From positions 1 through 27,665 of the forward strand of contig JADHUQ010000007.1 of NCBI GenBank assembly GCA_016784425.1: 27,665 nucleotides of DNA, read 5' to 3'. Shown in pieces: positions 1 to 8,626 of the stretch. Under the pieces are notes generated by a model, which did no database searches, was not told the DNA's origin, and saw only the letters and a list, made by a program, of their open reading frames with translations. The translations under genes and the position numbers were made by a program. Position 1 is the stretch's first letter; the number at the start of each line of letters is the position of its first letter. Source of the DNA: Candidatus Delongbacteria bacterium. Its GTDB lineage: Bacteria > CAIWAD01 > BS150m-G50.

Positions 1-283
1 GGGCGTATCCGCAATTCAGAGACGCAACCAGTCGCTCGTTAATCCGGGGATTGTACTTCATGGTACAGGATCCGAGTGGATAAAAATCCCGATCTACATG
101 GTGGTTCTTCACCGAGAGGTTGGTGTAGTGCCTCACAACCTCCGGCTCTGAAACCTCCGGTAAACCTGTAACTGTACGTCGGCGTAAAACATGCGGGAAC
201 TCAGTTGGTGGAACTTCGCTCCTGGTGAAACGGTACCCTCCTTTGCCCGGGCTGGAGAGATCATATATCAGCTGCATTTTCAT
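1..283 (-). CDS. gcvPB: Glycine dehydrogenase (decarboxylating) subunit 2, N-terminal part, cut by the window edge
   Basis: This is the beta half of the two-subunit P-protein of the glycine cleavage system. It decarboxylates glycine with pyridoxal phosphate and passes the aminomethyl group to the lipoyl arm of GcvH. Only the first 94 residues are in the window, and the frame is open at base 1. The peptide starts MKMQLIYDLSSPGKGGYRF and contains FYPLGSCTMKYNPRINE (about residues 67-83), a hallmark of the GcvPB N-terminus. The ATG at 281-283 is preceded by GAGGAAA (plus-strand 286-292). It lies 13 bases after the gcvPA stop, so the two subunits are cotranscribed. The PLP lysine lies beyond the edge and cannot be checked. 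The family call is secure despite truncation. Confidence 0.93.
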   Translation of the reverse strand, partial: MKMQLIYDLSSPGKGGYRFTRSEVPPTEFPHVLRRRTVTGLPEVSEPEVVRHYTNLSVKNHHVDRDFYPLGSCTMKYNPRINERLVASLNCGYA

Positions 284-296
284 CGTTTCCTCATTC

Positions 297-1637
297 TCAG
301 TTTGCTGTCAGGACAGTGCGAAGTTCCCTTGCCAGCAGGTCCAGATCCGTGCGGGTGTGCAGTTCGTGGGTAGCAATCAGCAGATGGTGGGGGAGACTAC
401 AGCCAGCCAGTGAGATACCAGCCTGCAGATCTCTTTGCTGCAGCTGCTCCAGGACAGTGCCAGCCTCTACCGGTAATTCTATCACAAACTCCCGGAAGAA
501 GGTCGCGCTGTTCCAGAGTCTGACACCCTCGATAGCACAAAGCTGCTCTGCCAGATAGACCCCTTTGCTGTAAAGCTCTTCAGCCAGCTTGGTGATGCCC
601 TGTTCCCCGATAAGGGACAGATAGATAGTGGCGGAAAGCGCTACCAGAGCTTGATTGGAGCATATGTTGGAGGTGGCCTTTTCGCGGCGGATATGCTGCT
701 CCCGCGTCTGGTGCGTCAACACAAACCCCGGATTACCGTCTACATCTTCGGTGGAACCAATCAGGCGGCCGGGCATTTTACGCACATACTCGCTCCGGGC
801 TGCGATCAAGCCGAGGTAGGGACCACCCCAACTGACCGGTACCGAGATACTCTGCCCTTCGCCGACTGCGATGTCAGCACCGATTTCCCCCGGGGTACGG
901 AGAACGCCGAGTGCTATCGGATCAAACACCGAGACATATTTGATTCCCAACGGTTTTACCAGCTCCAGCACCGCGGTATCATCCTCGATGCTGCCGAAGT
1001 AGTTGGGGGATTGCACAGCGATCGCTGCCACGTCATCCTGTGCCAACTCCCGCAATTGTTCAAGATCGATTGTATCACGTTTCAGGGGTGCGGTTATCAA
1101 CTCAATATCGAGCGATCCGAAATAGGTATGCAGTACTTCCAGGTAACGGGGGTTTATCGAGGCCGGCAGGATGATCCGCCGACGCCGGGTAGCCTGCAAG
1201 CAGAGGTTGCACGCCTCCATCAGGGCACTACCTGCCTCGTAAAGGGATGCGTTGGCGATATCCATGTCGGTAAGATTGATGATGTGTGACTGGAACTCGT
1301 AGATGGCCTGCAGGGTGCCCTGCGATACCTCCGCCTGGTATGGAGTGTATGCGGTTCTGAACTCCGGTCGCGATATAAGTGTCTGCACTACAGCGGGAAC
1401 ATAGTTGTGATAGGCACCTCCACCGAGAAACGACTGCTCCGGCGGGGGAATCTGGTTGCGGGCCGCCAACCGGGCGAACCAGCGCTCCAGGTCGGCATCC
1501 GCCATACCGTCACCCAGTTGCAACGGTTCGCGTTGCTGCAACTCAGTCGGAATACACTTGAGTAAGTCCGCGCAACTATTGACACCGATAGCGGCCAGCA
1601 TCTCGCGGCGATCTTCTTCTGTAATCGGTATATACAC
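297..1637 (-). CDS. gcvPA: Glycine dehydrogenase (decarboxylating) subunit 1
   Basis: This is the alpha half of the split P-protein, 446 residues, the usual length of GcvPA. The N-terminus (MYIPITEEDRREML) and the internal segments SFLGGGAYHNYVP (about 69-81), FRTAYTPYQAEVSQGTLQAI and NASLYEAGSALMEA are typical of the family. The start is a GTG at 1635-1637, supported by an AAGGAG Shine-Dalgarno sequence at 1647-1652 with nine bases of spacing. No equally good ATG lies nearby. It forms a pair with gcvPB downstream. The gap of 109 bases to gcvH contains an intrinsic terminator, so gcvPA-gcvPB may need its own promoter or readthrough. I see no glycine riboswitch in that gap. gcvT and the lipoamide dehydrogenase gene are not in the window. 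Confidence 0.95.
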   Translation of the reverse strand: MYIPITEEDRREMLAAIGVNSCADLLKCIPTELQQREPLQLGDGMADADLERWFARLAARNQIPPPEQSFLGGGAYHNYVPAVVQTLISRPEFRTAYTPYQAEVSQGTLQAIYEFQSHIINLTDMDIANASLYEAGSALMEACNLCLQATRRRRIILPASINPRYLEVLHTYFGSLDIELITAPLKRDTIDLEQLRELAQDDVAAIAVQSPNYFGSIEDDTAVLELVKPLGIKYVSVFDPIALGVLRTPGEIGADIAVGEGQSISVPVSWGGPYLGLIAARSEYVRKMPGRLIGSTEDVDGNPGFVLTHQTREQHIRREKATSNICSNQALVALSATIYLSLIGEQGITKLAEELYSKGVYLAEQLCAIEGVRLWNSATFFREFVIELPVEAGTVLEQLQQRDLQAGISLAGCSLPHHLLIATHELHTRTDLDLLARELRTVLTAN

Positions 1638-1646
1638 TTGATTCTA

Positions 1647-1652
1647 CTCCTT
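1647..1652 (-). promoter_or_regulatory. Ribosome binding site of gcvPA, decides a GTG start
   Basis: AAGGAG on the minus strand, nine bases before the GTG codon at 1635-1637. It is the reason for accepting a GTG start for gcvPA. Confidence 0.75.
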
Positions 1653-1687
1653 GGTAACAATTCAGCTTGCGACTAAGCCCCTAGAGG

Positions 1688-1723
1688 AGAAAAACGCCAG
1701 TGGCCTGGAGCAGCCCTGGCGTT
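1688..1723 (-). terminator. Intrinsic terminator between gcvH and gcvPA
   Basis: On the minus strand AACGCCAG (plus 1716-1723) pairs perfectly with CTGGCGTT (plus 1693-1700). A further GGC/GCC pairing lies inside the 15-base loop. The descending arm runs into TTTTT followed by CTC (plus 1687-1694). It sits 24 bases after the gcvH stop and about 50 bases before gcvPA, so it would end most transcripts coming from the accB-accC-gcvH operon. It could be a partial terminator that adjusts stoichiometry. The U-tract is only five long. Confidence 0.7.
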
Positions 1724-1746
1724 GCGTTCATGCTGCAGAGGTCGCC

Positions 1747-2124
1747 TTACTCAGCCAGGTCTGAGTATTGTTGAGCGTTCAGCAGCTGATTTTTTTCATC
1801 CGGATTATTGAGTTTGATCCTGGCGATCCAGCCTGCTCCATAAGGGTCGGTGTTGATTTTTTCCGGTTCCGCTTCCAGATCACCGTTGACTTCCAGCACC
1901 GTACCACTCAGTGGCGCAAACACATCAGAGACAGTCTTCACCGCCTCCAGAGTGCCGAGGGAATCACCTTTGTTAACTTCATCTGTTCCTGTTTCAAATT
2001 CGATCATAACGATATCACCCAACTCCGATTGTGCGTAATCGGTAATACCGAGGGTGGCTGTATCACCCTCGATCTTTATCCACTCATGATCGCTCGAATA
2101 GAGCAGATCGGCGGGTATGTTCAT
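1747..2124 (-). CDS. gcvH: Glycine cleavage system H protein (lipoyl carrier)
   Basis: GcvH carries the aminomethyl intermediate on a lipoyl-lysine between the P, T and L proteins. At 125 residues it has the normal family length. The N-terminal segment SSDHEWIKIEGDTATLGITD and the motif GTLEAVKTVSDVFAPLSG are diagnostic; Lys63 in the latter is the expected lipoylation site. The C-terminus (DPYGAGWIARIKL) is also typical. Its ATG (2122-2124) overlaps the accC TGA (2121-2123) as ATGA, which suggests translational coupling to accC. A terminator follows the gene, so transcriptionally it belongs more to accB-accC than to gcvPA-gcvPB. Confidence 0.97.
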   Translation of the reverse strand: MNIPADLLYSSDHEWIKIEGDTATLGITDYAQSELGDIVMIEFETGTDEVNKGDSLGTLEAVKTVSDVFAPLSGTVLEVNGDLEAEPEKINTDPYGAGWIARIKLNNPDEKNQLLNAQQYSDLAE

Positions 2125-3473
2125 TCTTCCTCCTTGTACTCAAAGTGCTCGACGAAAGACGTGTCATAATCTCCATTTACAAAAGCGGGATCCCGTACGA
2201 CTTGAACGTGATACGGAATAGTATTGGCGATTCCTTCAATGATAAATTCATCCAGTGACCGCTGTAGCCGCTTGACCGCCTGCTCGCGGGTCTCCGCGTG
2301 TACAATCAGCTTGGCGATCAGCGAATCATAGAACATGGGAATCTCGTATCCTGCGTAAACATGTGTATCAACGCGTACACCCAGTCCACCGGGCAGATTC
2401 AGAGAAGTGATCTTACCGGGACAGGGGCGAAAATTGTGCTGGGGATCTTCAGCATTGATACGGCACTCAATTGCGTGACCGCGTGGTACAACCTGATTCT
2501 GGCCTGTCTTCAAGACAACCCCGGCCGCGGTACGGATCTGTTCCATGATCAGGTCGATACCGGTAATCTGCTCCGTGATCGGGTGCTCCACCTGGATCCG
2601 GGTATTCATCTCCATGAAGTAGAAATGCTCCTCGGCATCAAGCAGGAATTCAATAGTGCCTGCGGTCTGGTAATTCACCGAGCGGGCAGCTTCAACAGCC
2701 GTCCGGCCCATCGCCTCCCGTAACTCTACCGAAACGGCCGGGGAGGGGGATTCCTCTATCAGTTTCTGGTGACGGCGCTGGATGGAACAGTCCCGCTCGT
2801 TCAGGTGGATGATATTACCGTTGGCATCACCCAGGATCTGAATCTCCACATGGCGGGGGTCGACAATATATTTCTCGAGATAAAGCGCTCCGTTACCAAA
2901 ACCGCTTTCAGCCTCCTGGCTGGCCATATTAAAGGCGTTGGCAACATCGGCTTCCGACTGGGCAATGCGCATACCCCGACCGCCACCACCCGCACTGGCC
3001 TTGAGGATAACCGGGAACCCAATCTCCTTAGCCAGTTTCCGGGCTGTCGCAGCATCTGCCACCTCACCGTCACTCCCCGGGATAACCGGTACACCAGCTG
3101 CCTTCATCATCTGCTTGGCGACAGCTTTGTCGCCCATCCGCCGGATCATGTCGGCCGAGGGTCCGATAAAAGCGATACCATGCGACCAGCACATATCGAC
3201 GAAATCTGCGTTTTCAGCCAGGAAACCATATCCGGGATGCAGGGCATCGGCACCTGAGACTTCAGCCGCGCTGATCAGGGCGCTCCGGTTGAGGTAAGAT
3301 TCAGTACTGGGACCAGGACCGATTCGCACCGCGTGGTCTGCAAAACGAACATGCAGGGCATCCTCATCGGCAGTACTGTAGACTGCTACCGTTTCCAACC
3401 CCATTTCACGGCAGGCACGAATGATACGCAGGGCGATCTCACCGCGATTGGCAATGAGTATTCTTTTGAACAA
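2121..3473 (-). CDS. accC: Acetyl-CoA carboxylase, biotin carboxylase subunit
   Basis: AccC carboxylates the biotin on AccB with ATP and bicarbonate, the first half-reaction of malonyl-CoA formation. The 450 residues match the family. The N-terminal Rossmann-like part starts MFKRILIANRGEIALRIIRA. The ATP-grasp part has Lys116 and Lys159, followed by the glycine-rich loop ASAGGGGRGM (159-168). MEMNTRIQVEHPITE (287-301) carries the conserved metal and bicarbonate residues Glu288, Asn290 and Arg292. It follows accB by eight bases and overlaps gcvH by four. The carboxyltransferase genes accA and accD are not in the window. Confidence 0.97.
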   Translation of the reverse strand: MFKRILIANRGEIALRIIRACREMGLETVAVYSTADEDALHVRFADHAVRIGPGPSTESYLNRSALISAAEVSGADALHPGYGFLAENADFVDMCWSHGIAFIGPSADMIRRMGDKAVAKQMMKAAGVPVIPGSDGEVADAATARKLAKEIGFPVILKASAGGGGRGMRIAQSEADVANAFNMASQEAESGFGNGALYLEKYIVDPRHVEIQILGDANGNIIHLNERDCSIQRRHQKLIEESPSPAVSVELREAMGRTAVEAARSVNYQTAGTIEFLLDAEEHFYFMEMNTRIQVEHPITEQITGIDLIMEQIRTAAGVVLKTGQNQVVPRGHAIECRINAEDPQHNFRPCPGKITSLNLPGGLGVRVDTHVYAGYEIPMFYDSLIAKLIVHAETREQAVKRLQRSLDEFIIEGIANTIPYHVQVVRDPAFVNGDYDTSFVEHFEYKEEE

Positions 3474-3481
3474 AACTACCT

Positions 3482-3955
3482 CTACAGTGGTTCGATGATA
3501 AACATGGGATCGTCAAACTGCACCGGTTGTGTATTCTCCGCCATCACCCGGCGTACGATACCGTGGATATCCGCCTCGATTTCGTTCATGACCTTCATCG
3601 CTTCAATAATGCAGATGACCTGCCCCGGTGTGATCTCGTCACCTGCTGCTACAAAGGCTGGATCGTCCGGTGAAGGTGCGGCATAGAAAGTGCCCACCAT
3701 GGGCGAGGTAATTACATGCTGTGGGCTTTCCGCAGGGGGAGTCACTTCTCCGGGTGGCGCTGCTTCAATGTAAGCGGGTGTGCCCGTGAGCGCGGGTGTG
3801 CTCTGTATCACTGGTTTCATTTCAAAAGGGGTCGCTACCGGCTGGGGTAGCTGTTTTTCGATCTCTACCCGAAAATCCGGTTCCTCAACCTCAATCCTAC
3901 CGATCTTGCTGCTCTCGACCAGCTTAACCAGTTTTTTGATTTCCTGAAAATTCAC
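3482..3955 (-). CDS. accB: Acetyl-CoA carboxylase biotin carboxyl carrier protein
   Basis: This is the biotin carrier of acetyl-CoA carboxylase, 157 residues. It has the usual three parts. The N-terminal segment (about 1-35, MNFQEIKKLVKLVESSKI) is the docking part. A proline- and alanine-rich linker spans about 36-78. The C-terminal biotinyl domain (80-157) includes SPMVGTFYAAPSPDDPAFV. The biotinylation motif EAMKVMNEIEAD places the modified lysine at Lys121. It lies between efp and accC with eight-base gaps on both sides. The efp-accB-accC order is common across bacteria. No separate promoter is evident. Confidence 0.97.
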   Translation of the reverse strand: MNFQEIKKLVKLVESSKIGRIEVEEPDFRVEIEKQLPQPVATPFEMKPVIQSTPALTGTPAYIEAAPPGEVTPPAESPQHVITSPMVGTFYAAPSPDDPAFVAAGDEITPGQVICIIEAMKVMNEIEADIHGIVRRVMAENTQPVQFDDPMFIIEPL

Positions 3956-3963
3956 GCGACCTC

Positions 3964-4527
3964 CTATTTCTTGGCCCGTTCCATGTACTCGCCGCTACGG
4001 GTGTCTATACGCAGTACATCGCCTTCGTTGATAAACAACGGCACCAGCACCACTCCTCCGGACTCCAGCTCAGCCGGTTTGGTGCCACCCTGGGCGGTAT
4101 CACCTTTGACACCCGGATCTGTTTTCACAACCTTAAGTTCAACGTGAAAAGGGATTTCAACACCGAGGGGATCTTCACCGTGATACAATATATCAACCAT
4201 TTCCGATTCCTTCATGAATCGGGCCTGGTCACCAACCAGCTCGGTCAGGATTGTGACCTGATTGTAGGTCTCCATGTCCATAAAGCAGAAACCATCGCTG
4301 TCTCGATAAAGGTACTGCATCTTGCGGTTCATCAATCGGACAATTTCCACTTTCTCACCTGCGCGGAAAGTATGCTCGACCACTCTACCGGTTTTGACAT
4401 TTTTCAGTTTGGTGCGAACAAAAGCGCCACCCTTACCCGGTTTGACATGCTGGAACTCCACGATACTTACCAGGTTGTCTTTGTGATTGAGAGTGAGACC
4501 GTTGCGAAAGTCTGCTGTTGAAGCCAT
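3964..4527 (-). CDS. efp: Translation elongation factor P
   Basis: EF-P binds between the P and E sites of the ribosome and relieves stalling at consecutive prolines. The 187 residues match the family of three beta domains. The tip of domain I reads HVKPGKGGAFVRTKLKNVKTG. Lys32 is at the position that is beta-lysylated (EpmAB), hydroxypusinylated or left bare in other bacteria. Since the residue is lysine, the rhamnosylated arginine type (EarP) is excluded. No modification gene is in the window. The ATG at 4525-4527 has AAAGGAAA a few bases upstream. The gene begins nine bases after ligA and ends eight bases before accB. Confidence 0.97.
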   Translation of the reverse strand: MASTADFRNGLTLNHKDNLVSIVEFQHVKPGKGGAFVRTKLKNVKTGRVVEHTFRAGEKVEIVRLMNRKMQYLYRDSDGFCFMDMETYNQVTILTELVGDQARFMKESEMVDILYHGEDPLGVEIPFHVELKVVKTDPGVKGDTAQGGTKPAELESGGVVLVPLFINEGDVLRIDTRSGEYMERAKK

Positions 4528-4536
4528 GGTTTTCCT

Positions 4537-6522
4537 TTATTCTGCCAGTTTTGTTACAAATTCTTCCTCGGACATAATGGGAATACCCAGCTGAACGGCC
4601 TGCTGGTACTTGCTTCCGGGATCAGCCCCGACAATCACCAGGTCGGTTTTACCACTGACACTGCCGGTAACTGTACCACCCTGCCCTGTGATGGCCTCAA
4701 CTGCCTGGTCACGTGTCAACCGCTGTAATGCACCGGTCAGCACTACCTTGAGCCCGTTGAAAAATCCCACTTTCGTTTGCAGCTCGGCTGACTGCTCCAG
4801 ATTGAAACCGGAAAGCTCGAGACGCTGCAGGATATTAATCCCGGCGGAAGAGTTGAAAAACCGATGCAACGAAGCAGCTGTCCGTGGGCCTATATCCTGG
4901 ATAGCAACCAGCTCCTCCTCTGAAGCCGCCGCCACGGCAGGCAGACTGCCCAGAGCCCTGATCAGGGTACGGGCAACTGTGATCCCGACATAGCGGATAC
5001 CCAGCGCGAACAGTAATCGGTGGGCGGGACGACTCCGGCTGGCCTCGATCGCCCGGAGCAGGTTGGTCGTTGACAGCTCACCAAGCCCCTCCAGGCCCTG
5101 TAAATCCTCAGCCTTTAGAGAGTAGATGTCAAGATAGTCTCGCACCAGATTTTTGGCAACCAGTTTGTACACCAGCACCTCCCCCAATCCCTCCAGATCC
5201 ATAGCGTGCCGTGATACAAAATGTCGAATGCGTTCCCTGACCTGGGCTGGACAATTCAGATTGGGACAACGCCAGGACACCTCTTCCTCTGCGCGCACCA
5301 GTGATGTCTCGCAAACGGGACAGCTGTCTGGAACCAGGTAGGGATTATAGGAAGTAGTTGCTTCAGCTGGTCCTGTCACTTTCGGAATGACATCACCACC
5401 CTTCTCCACAAAAACCAGACAACCGGGTCGTAGATCTCGACGGGTGATCTCCTCAAAATTATGCAGTGTTGCCCGCGATATTGTCGATCCCATCAGGGAT
5501 ACCGGTTCCAGTTCTGCAACTGGTGTCACTACACCGGTTCGTCCGACCTGAAGACTGACAGCCAGCAGCCGGGTACTCGTTCTTTCCGCCTTGAACTTAT
5601 AGGCAAAAGCCCAGCGCGGGGCTTTGCTGGTATATCCCAACCGTTCCTGCTGGCGACTGTTGTTCACCTTGATTACGACGCCATCAATCTCCCAGGGAAG
5701 TGTATCACGCCCCTCTTCCCATTTCTGGCAGAAAGCGATAATATCCTCAGTGTCATCACACAGGAGTCGTACCGGATTAACCGGTAATTTGAGCTGTTCC
5801 AGCCGCTGTAACCCCTCCCATTGGGTAGGACTGACACCGGAGTTCTCGCTATAACACAGCAATCGCAGCTTGCGTTGTGATACGGTCAGGGGATCAAGCA
5901 ACTTCAGAGTTCCACTGGCAGCGTTACGGGGATTGGCAAAAGGTTGTTCACCATTTTCCTCCCTTATCTCATTCATTGCCAGAAAATCCCGGCGCCCGAT
6001 AACAACCTCACCACGGACAAGCAGATCAACCGGCTCGTCCAATTGTAACGGGAGGGAGCGGATGGTGCGCACTGCTGTCGTAATGTCGTCGCCGGTGCGC
6101 CCATCGCCACGGGTGGCTGCCCAGGCCAGTCGCCCCTGGCGCCAGGCTATGGAAACACTGGCACCATCGAGTTTTACTTCGGCCACAAACTCAACCGGTT
6201 CGGGTTCCAGATTACGGCGGATCCGGTCAACAAACTCCCGCAACTCCTGCTCGGAGTAGCTGTTTGACAACGAATACATGGAGGGGTTGTGTGCGATGGT
6301 AGACCCGGAGGCTTTGAGAGCCCGTTCCCCGATACGCCGGGTAGGTGAATCAGCGGAGGCAAACTGCGGATAGCTCTGCTCCAGCGCTTCCAATTCGTGA
6401 TACAATGTATCGTATTCCTGATCGGACAGCTGTGGATCATCGAGTACATAGTAAAGATGATCATGGCAGCGAATCAACTGTCGCAACCGGTTAATCTGCT
6501 CCCGGGCAGCCTCTTCAGTCAT
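4537..6522 (-). CDS. ligA: NAD-dependent DNA ligase
   Basis: LigA seals nicks during replication and repair using NAD+. I place the start at the ATG at 6520-6522 (661 residues), because the product then begins MTEEAAREQINRLRQLI, the normal start of domain Ia. The open frame continues 82 codons further upstream, but that part is low-complexity and lies antisense-like over apt. Visible domains are Ia (about 1-65, HDHLYYVLDDPQLSDQEYD), adenylation with the AMP-accepting Lys117 in EVKLDG, the OB fold, and a zinc finger with Cys401, Cys404, Cys419 and Cys424. Helix-hairpin-helix repeats follow, and a C-terminal BRCT domain runs from about 585 to 661. It overlaps the end of apt by eight bases. Confidence 0.96.
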   Translation of the reverse strand: MTEEAAREQINRLRQLIRCHDHLYYVLDDPQLSDQEYDTLYHELEALEQSYPQFASADSPTRRIGERALKASGSTIAHNPSMYSLSNSYSEQELREFVDRIRRNLEPEPVEFVAEVKLDGASVSIAWRQGRLAWAATRGDGRTGDDITTAVRTIRSLPLQLDEPVDLLVRGEVVIGRRDFLAMNEIREENGEQPFANPRNAASGTLKLLDPLTVSQRKLRLLCYSENSGVSPTQWEGLQRLEQLKLPVNPVRLLCDDTEDIIAFCQKWEEGRDTLPWEIDGVVIKVNNSRQQERLGYTSKAPRWAFAYKFKAERTSTRLLAVSLQVGRTGVVTPVAELEPVSLMGSTISRATLHNFEEITRRDLRPGCLVFVEKGGDVIPKVTGPAEATTSYNPYLVPDSCPVCETSLVRAEEEVSWRCPNLNCPAQVRERIRHFVSRHAMDLEGLGEVLVYKLVAKNLVRDYLDIYSLKAEDLQGLEGLGELSTTNLLRAIEASRSRPAHRLLFALGIRYVGITVARTLIRALGSLPAVAAASEEELVAIQDIGPRTAASLHRFFNSSAGINILQRLELSGFNLEQSAELQTKVGFFNGLKVVLTGALQRLTRDQAVEAITGQGGTVTGSVSGKTDLVIVGADPGSKYQQAVQLGIPIMSEEEFVTKLAE

Positions 6523-7069
6523 TTTCCGACTCGTAGTTGACAAGTGAGTATACCGGGAAACCTTCCAGCCGCCGGCGCCCCTGCAGAAAGTCCAGCTCCA
6601 CCAGGAAGATACAACCCACAACGACACCGCCCAGCTGCTCAACCAGGTTGCAGGTTGCACGTATGGTACCCCCGGTCGCCAGCAGATCATCAACCAGAAG
6701 GACCCGCTCACCCGCCCGGATGGCGTCAGTGTGGATTTCCAGTTCATCAGTGCCGTATTCAAGTTCATAAGTGACGGAGATGGTGGCGGCGGGAAGTTTC
6801 CCCGGCTTGCGTACTGGTACGAAGCCTGCCTGCAGTTTCAATGCCAGCGGTGCCGCAAAAATAAAACCCCTCGATTCGGTACCGATTATCTGCTGCGGGC
6901 GCAGCGGAAGCGCCAGCTCCTGCATGGTCGTCAGTGCAAGGGAGAAGGCCTCAGGATTCTGCAGCAGGGTGGTGATGTCACGAAACATGATACCCGGTTT
7001 GGGAAAATCGGCAATAGTACGGATAGACTGTCGCAGTCGCTCAGAAACGGACTTTGGAACCATTGTCAT
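6515..7069 (-). CDS. apt: Adenine phosphoribosyltransferase
   Basis: Apt converts adenine and PRPP to AMP in purine salvage. From the chosen ATG (7067-7069) it has 184 residues, close to the E. coli enzyme. The motif FPKPGIMFRDITTLL lies near residues 20-34. TESRGFIFAAPLA and the PRPP-binding loop VLLVDDLLATGGTIRA follow and are diagnostic. A longer reading from a GTG at 7090 exists, but AGGAGGAG seven bases before the ATG at 7069 decides for the shorter form. The gene starts inside the end of the acylphosphatase gene (29-base overlap) and its end overlaps ligA by eight bases. Confidence 0.95.
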   Translation of the reverse strand: MTMVPKSVSERLRQSIRTIADFPKPGIMFRDITTLLQNPEAFSLALTTMQELALPLRPQQIIGTESRGFIFAAPLALKLQAGFVPVRKPGKLPAATISVTYELEYGTDELEIHTDAIRAGERVLLVDDLLATGGTIRATCNLVEQLGGVVVGCIFLVELDFLQGRRRLEGFPVYSLVNYESEND

Positions 7070-7319
7070 CAGCGGTCTCCTCCTGTTCACTCAGTTCCGT
7101 CAGACTGTCAACACGACACCAGTTATTGCCGGCCAGCAGTTGGCGCTGCAACTCCTGCAGGGCGGAAGGAGTGCCATCTACCTCCAGCTCCACACTGCCG
7201 TCCCGCCGGTTACGCACCCAGCCGCAAAGGGCCAGCGCTGTGGCGCTGTTCTTGACAAACCAGCGGAAACCGACTCCCTGAACCCGACCCCGCGCTATCA
7301 GTCTCAATCTCGCCTCCAC
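7041..7319 (-). CDS. acyP: Acylphosphatase
   Basis: This small enzyme hydrolyses the carboxyl-phosphate bond of acylphosphates. The product of 92 residues has the signature GRVQGVGFRWFV (11-22) with catalytic Arg19. GWVRNRRDGSVELEV follows with catalytic Asn37. The annotated start is a GTG at 7319. A TTG at 7307 would give a protein four residues shorter and has a better Shine-Dalgarno (GGAGG at 7313-7317, five bases of spacing), so the true N-terminus is uncertain. The tail extends about ten residues past the usual end because the 3' part of the frame also carries the apt ribosome binding site. It follows asnS by 17 bases. Confidence 0.92.
   Translation of the reverse strand: MEARLRLIARGRVQGVGFRWFVKNSATALALCGWVRNRRDGSVELEVDGTPSALQELQRQLLAGNNWCRVDSLTELSEQEETADDNGSKVRF
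7077..7084 (-). promoter_or_regulatory. Ribosome binding site of apt
   Basis: AGGAGGAG on the minus strand, seven bases before the ATG at 7067-7069. It lies inside the acylphosphatase coding sequence and fixes the apt start. Confidence 0.75.
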
Positions 7320-7336
7320 AAATTCCCGAAGAGTGA

Positions 7337-8623
7337 CTATGGTTTCAGACGGGAGATCAATCGGGGGAAGGGAATAGCTTCCCTGAGATGGCTGATACCG
7401 GTGAGCCAGGTGATGGTACGTTCAACACCGAGACCAAAACCGGAATGCGGAACGCTGCCATAACGGCGTAAATCGAGATACCAGTCGTAAGCTGCCTCCG
7501 GCAACTGCTCCGCGCGCAGGCGTTCCAGCAAAAGATCGTAGTTATCCTCCCGCTGACCACCACCGATGATCTCGCCATATCCCTCCGGCGCCAGGACATC
7601 CATGTTCAGCGCCAGCCGCGGATCATTGGGGTCATGCTTCATGTAAAACGGCTTGAGCGCAGCCGGGTAACGATGGACGATAACGGGATTGTCATAACGG
7701 CTTGAGATCACTGTCTCATCAGAACCGCCGAAATCGTCGCCCCAGGTGAAGTCAACCCCCTCTTCCCGCAGAATCCCGACCGCCTCATCGTAACTGATGC
7801 GGGGGAACGGTTTGCTGATCGCTTCCAGTTTACTTATGTCCCGCTCCAGCAGCTCCAGTTCCGGGCGTCGCCGTTCCAGCACTCGCGTCACCAGGTGCAG
7901 CAGAAAATCCTCCGCCAGCTCCATGTCCTCGTCCAGTTCCATCCAGGCGACTTCCGGTTCAACCATCCAGAATTCAGTCAGGTGACGCCTGGTCTTGGAT
8001 TTTTCCGCGCGAAAGGTGGGCCCGAAGCAGTAGACTTTACCGAACGCCATCGCAGTCGCTTCATTGTACAACTGTCCCGACTGGGTCAGGTAAGCGGTTT
8101 CATCGAAATAATCGGTGGCAAACAGTGTAGTCGTGCCTTCAACCGAAGTGGGGGTGAAAATCGGCGCGTCGGCATTGATGAAATCCCGCTCGTCAAAAAA
8201 CTCCCGAATAGCCCGAATCAACTCATGGCGGACCCGCAGCACCGCGTGCTGCCGGGCGGAGCGCATCCAGAGATGACGATGATCCATCAGGAAATTGGTG
8301 CCATGCTCTTTGGGGGTTATCGGATAATTCTCAGTCCTGTGAATTACTTCCAGGTCGTTGACCTGCAGTTCGAAGCCGAGCCGGGAGCGCTTATCCTCAA
8401 CAACTTCGCCCCGGACAATGATTGCTGTCTCCTGGGTCAGGTGCCCGGCGTTTTCAAAAACCGCTTCCGATACATTCCCCTGAAAAACGACACACTGGAT
8501 GGTTCCGGTGCCGTCCCGCAGTTGAATGAAGTGCAGTTTCCCTTTGGAACTGCTGTTGTAAACCCAGCCGCGCAGCTCTACCACGCGACCTACCTCTTGC
8601 TCTATTCGACCTACGGTCGCCAT
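7337..8623 (-). CDS. asnS: Asparaginyl-tRNA synthetase
   Basis: AsnS is a class IIb aminoacyl-tRNA synthetase charging tRNA-Asn. The 428 residues contain an N-terminal OB-fold anticodon-binding domain (about 10-100, VELRGWVYNSSSKGKLHFIQ). Motif 2 is at about 200-224 (FGPTFRAEKSKTRRHLTEFW) and motif 3 at 394-408 (GFGLGVERTITWLTG). The segment EGTTTLFATDYFDETAYLTQ and the absence of the large AspRS insertion favour AsnS over AspS. The ATG is preceded by AGGAG. Only three bases separate it from gpsA upstream. Its presence suggests direct Asn-tRNA charging, whether or not GatCAB is also present. Confidence 0.96.
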   Translation of the reverse strand: MATVGRIEQEVGRVVELRGWVYNSSSKGKLHFIQLRDGTGTIQCVVFQGNVSEAVFENAGHLTQETAIIVRGEVVEDKRSRLGFELQVNDLEVIHRTENYPITPKEHGTNFLMDHRHLWMRSARQHAVLRVRHELIRAIREFFDERDFINADAPIFTPTSVEGTTTLFATDYFDETAYLTQSGQLYNEATAMAFGKVYCFGPTFRAEKSKTRRHLTEFWMVEPEVAWMELDEDMELAEDFLLHLVTRVLERRRPELELLERDISKLEAISKPFPRISYDEAVGILREEGVDFTWGDDFGGSDETVISSRYDNPVIVHRYPAALKPFYMKHDPNDPRLALNMDVLAPEGYGEIIGGGQREDNYDLLLERLRAEQLPEAAYDWYLDLRRYGSVPHSGFGLGVERTITWLTGISHLREAIPFPRLISRLKP

Positions 8624-8626
8624 GTA

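Noticed and set aside
1638..1746. Glycine riboswitch before gcvPA
   Set aside because: No aptamer-like core sequences; the gap holds only a terminator and a ribosome binding site.
6523..6768. 82-codon N-terminal extension of the ligA frame
   Set aside because: The translation is Trp- and Ser-rich without similarity to LigA and lies over apt; the family N-terminus starts at the ATG at 6522.
7070..7090. Longer apt from a GTG at 7090
   Set aside because: AGGAGGAG is placed for the ATG at 7069 and the shorter protein has the family length.
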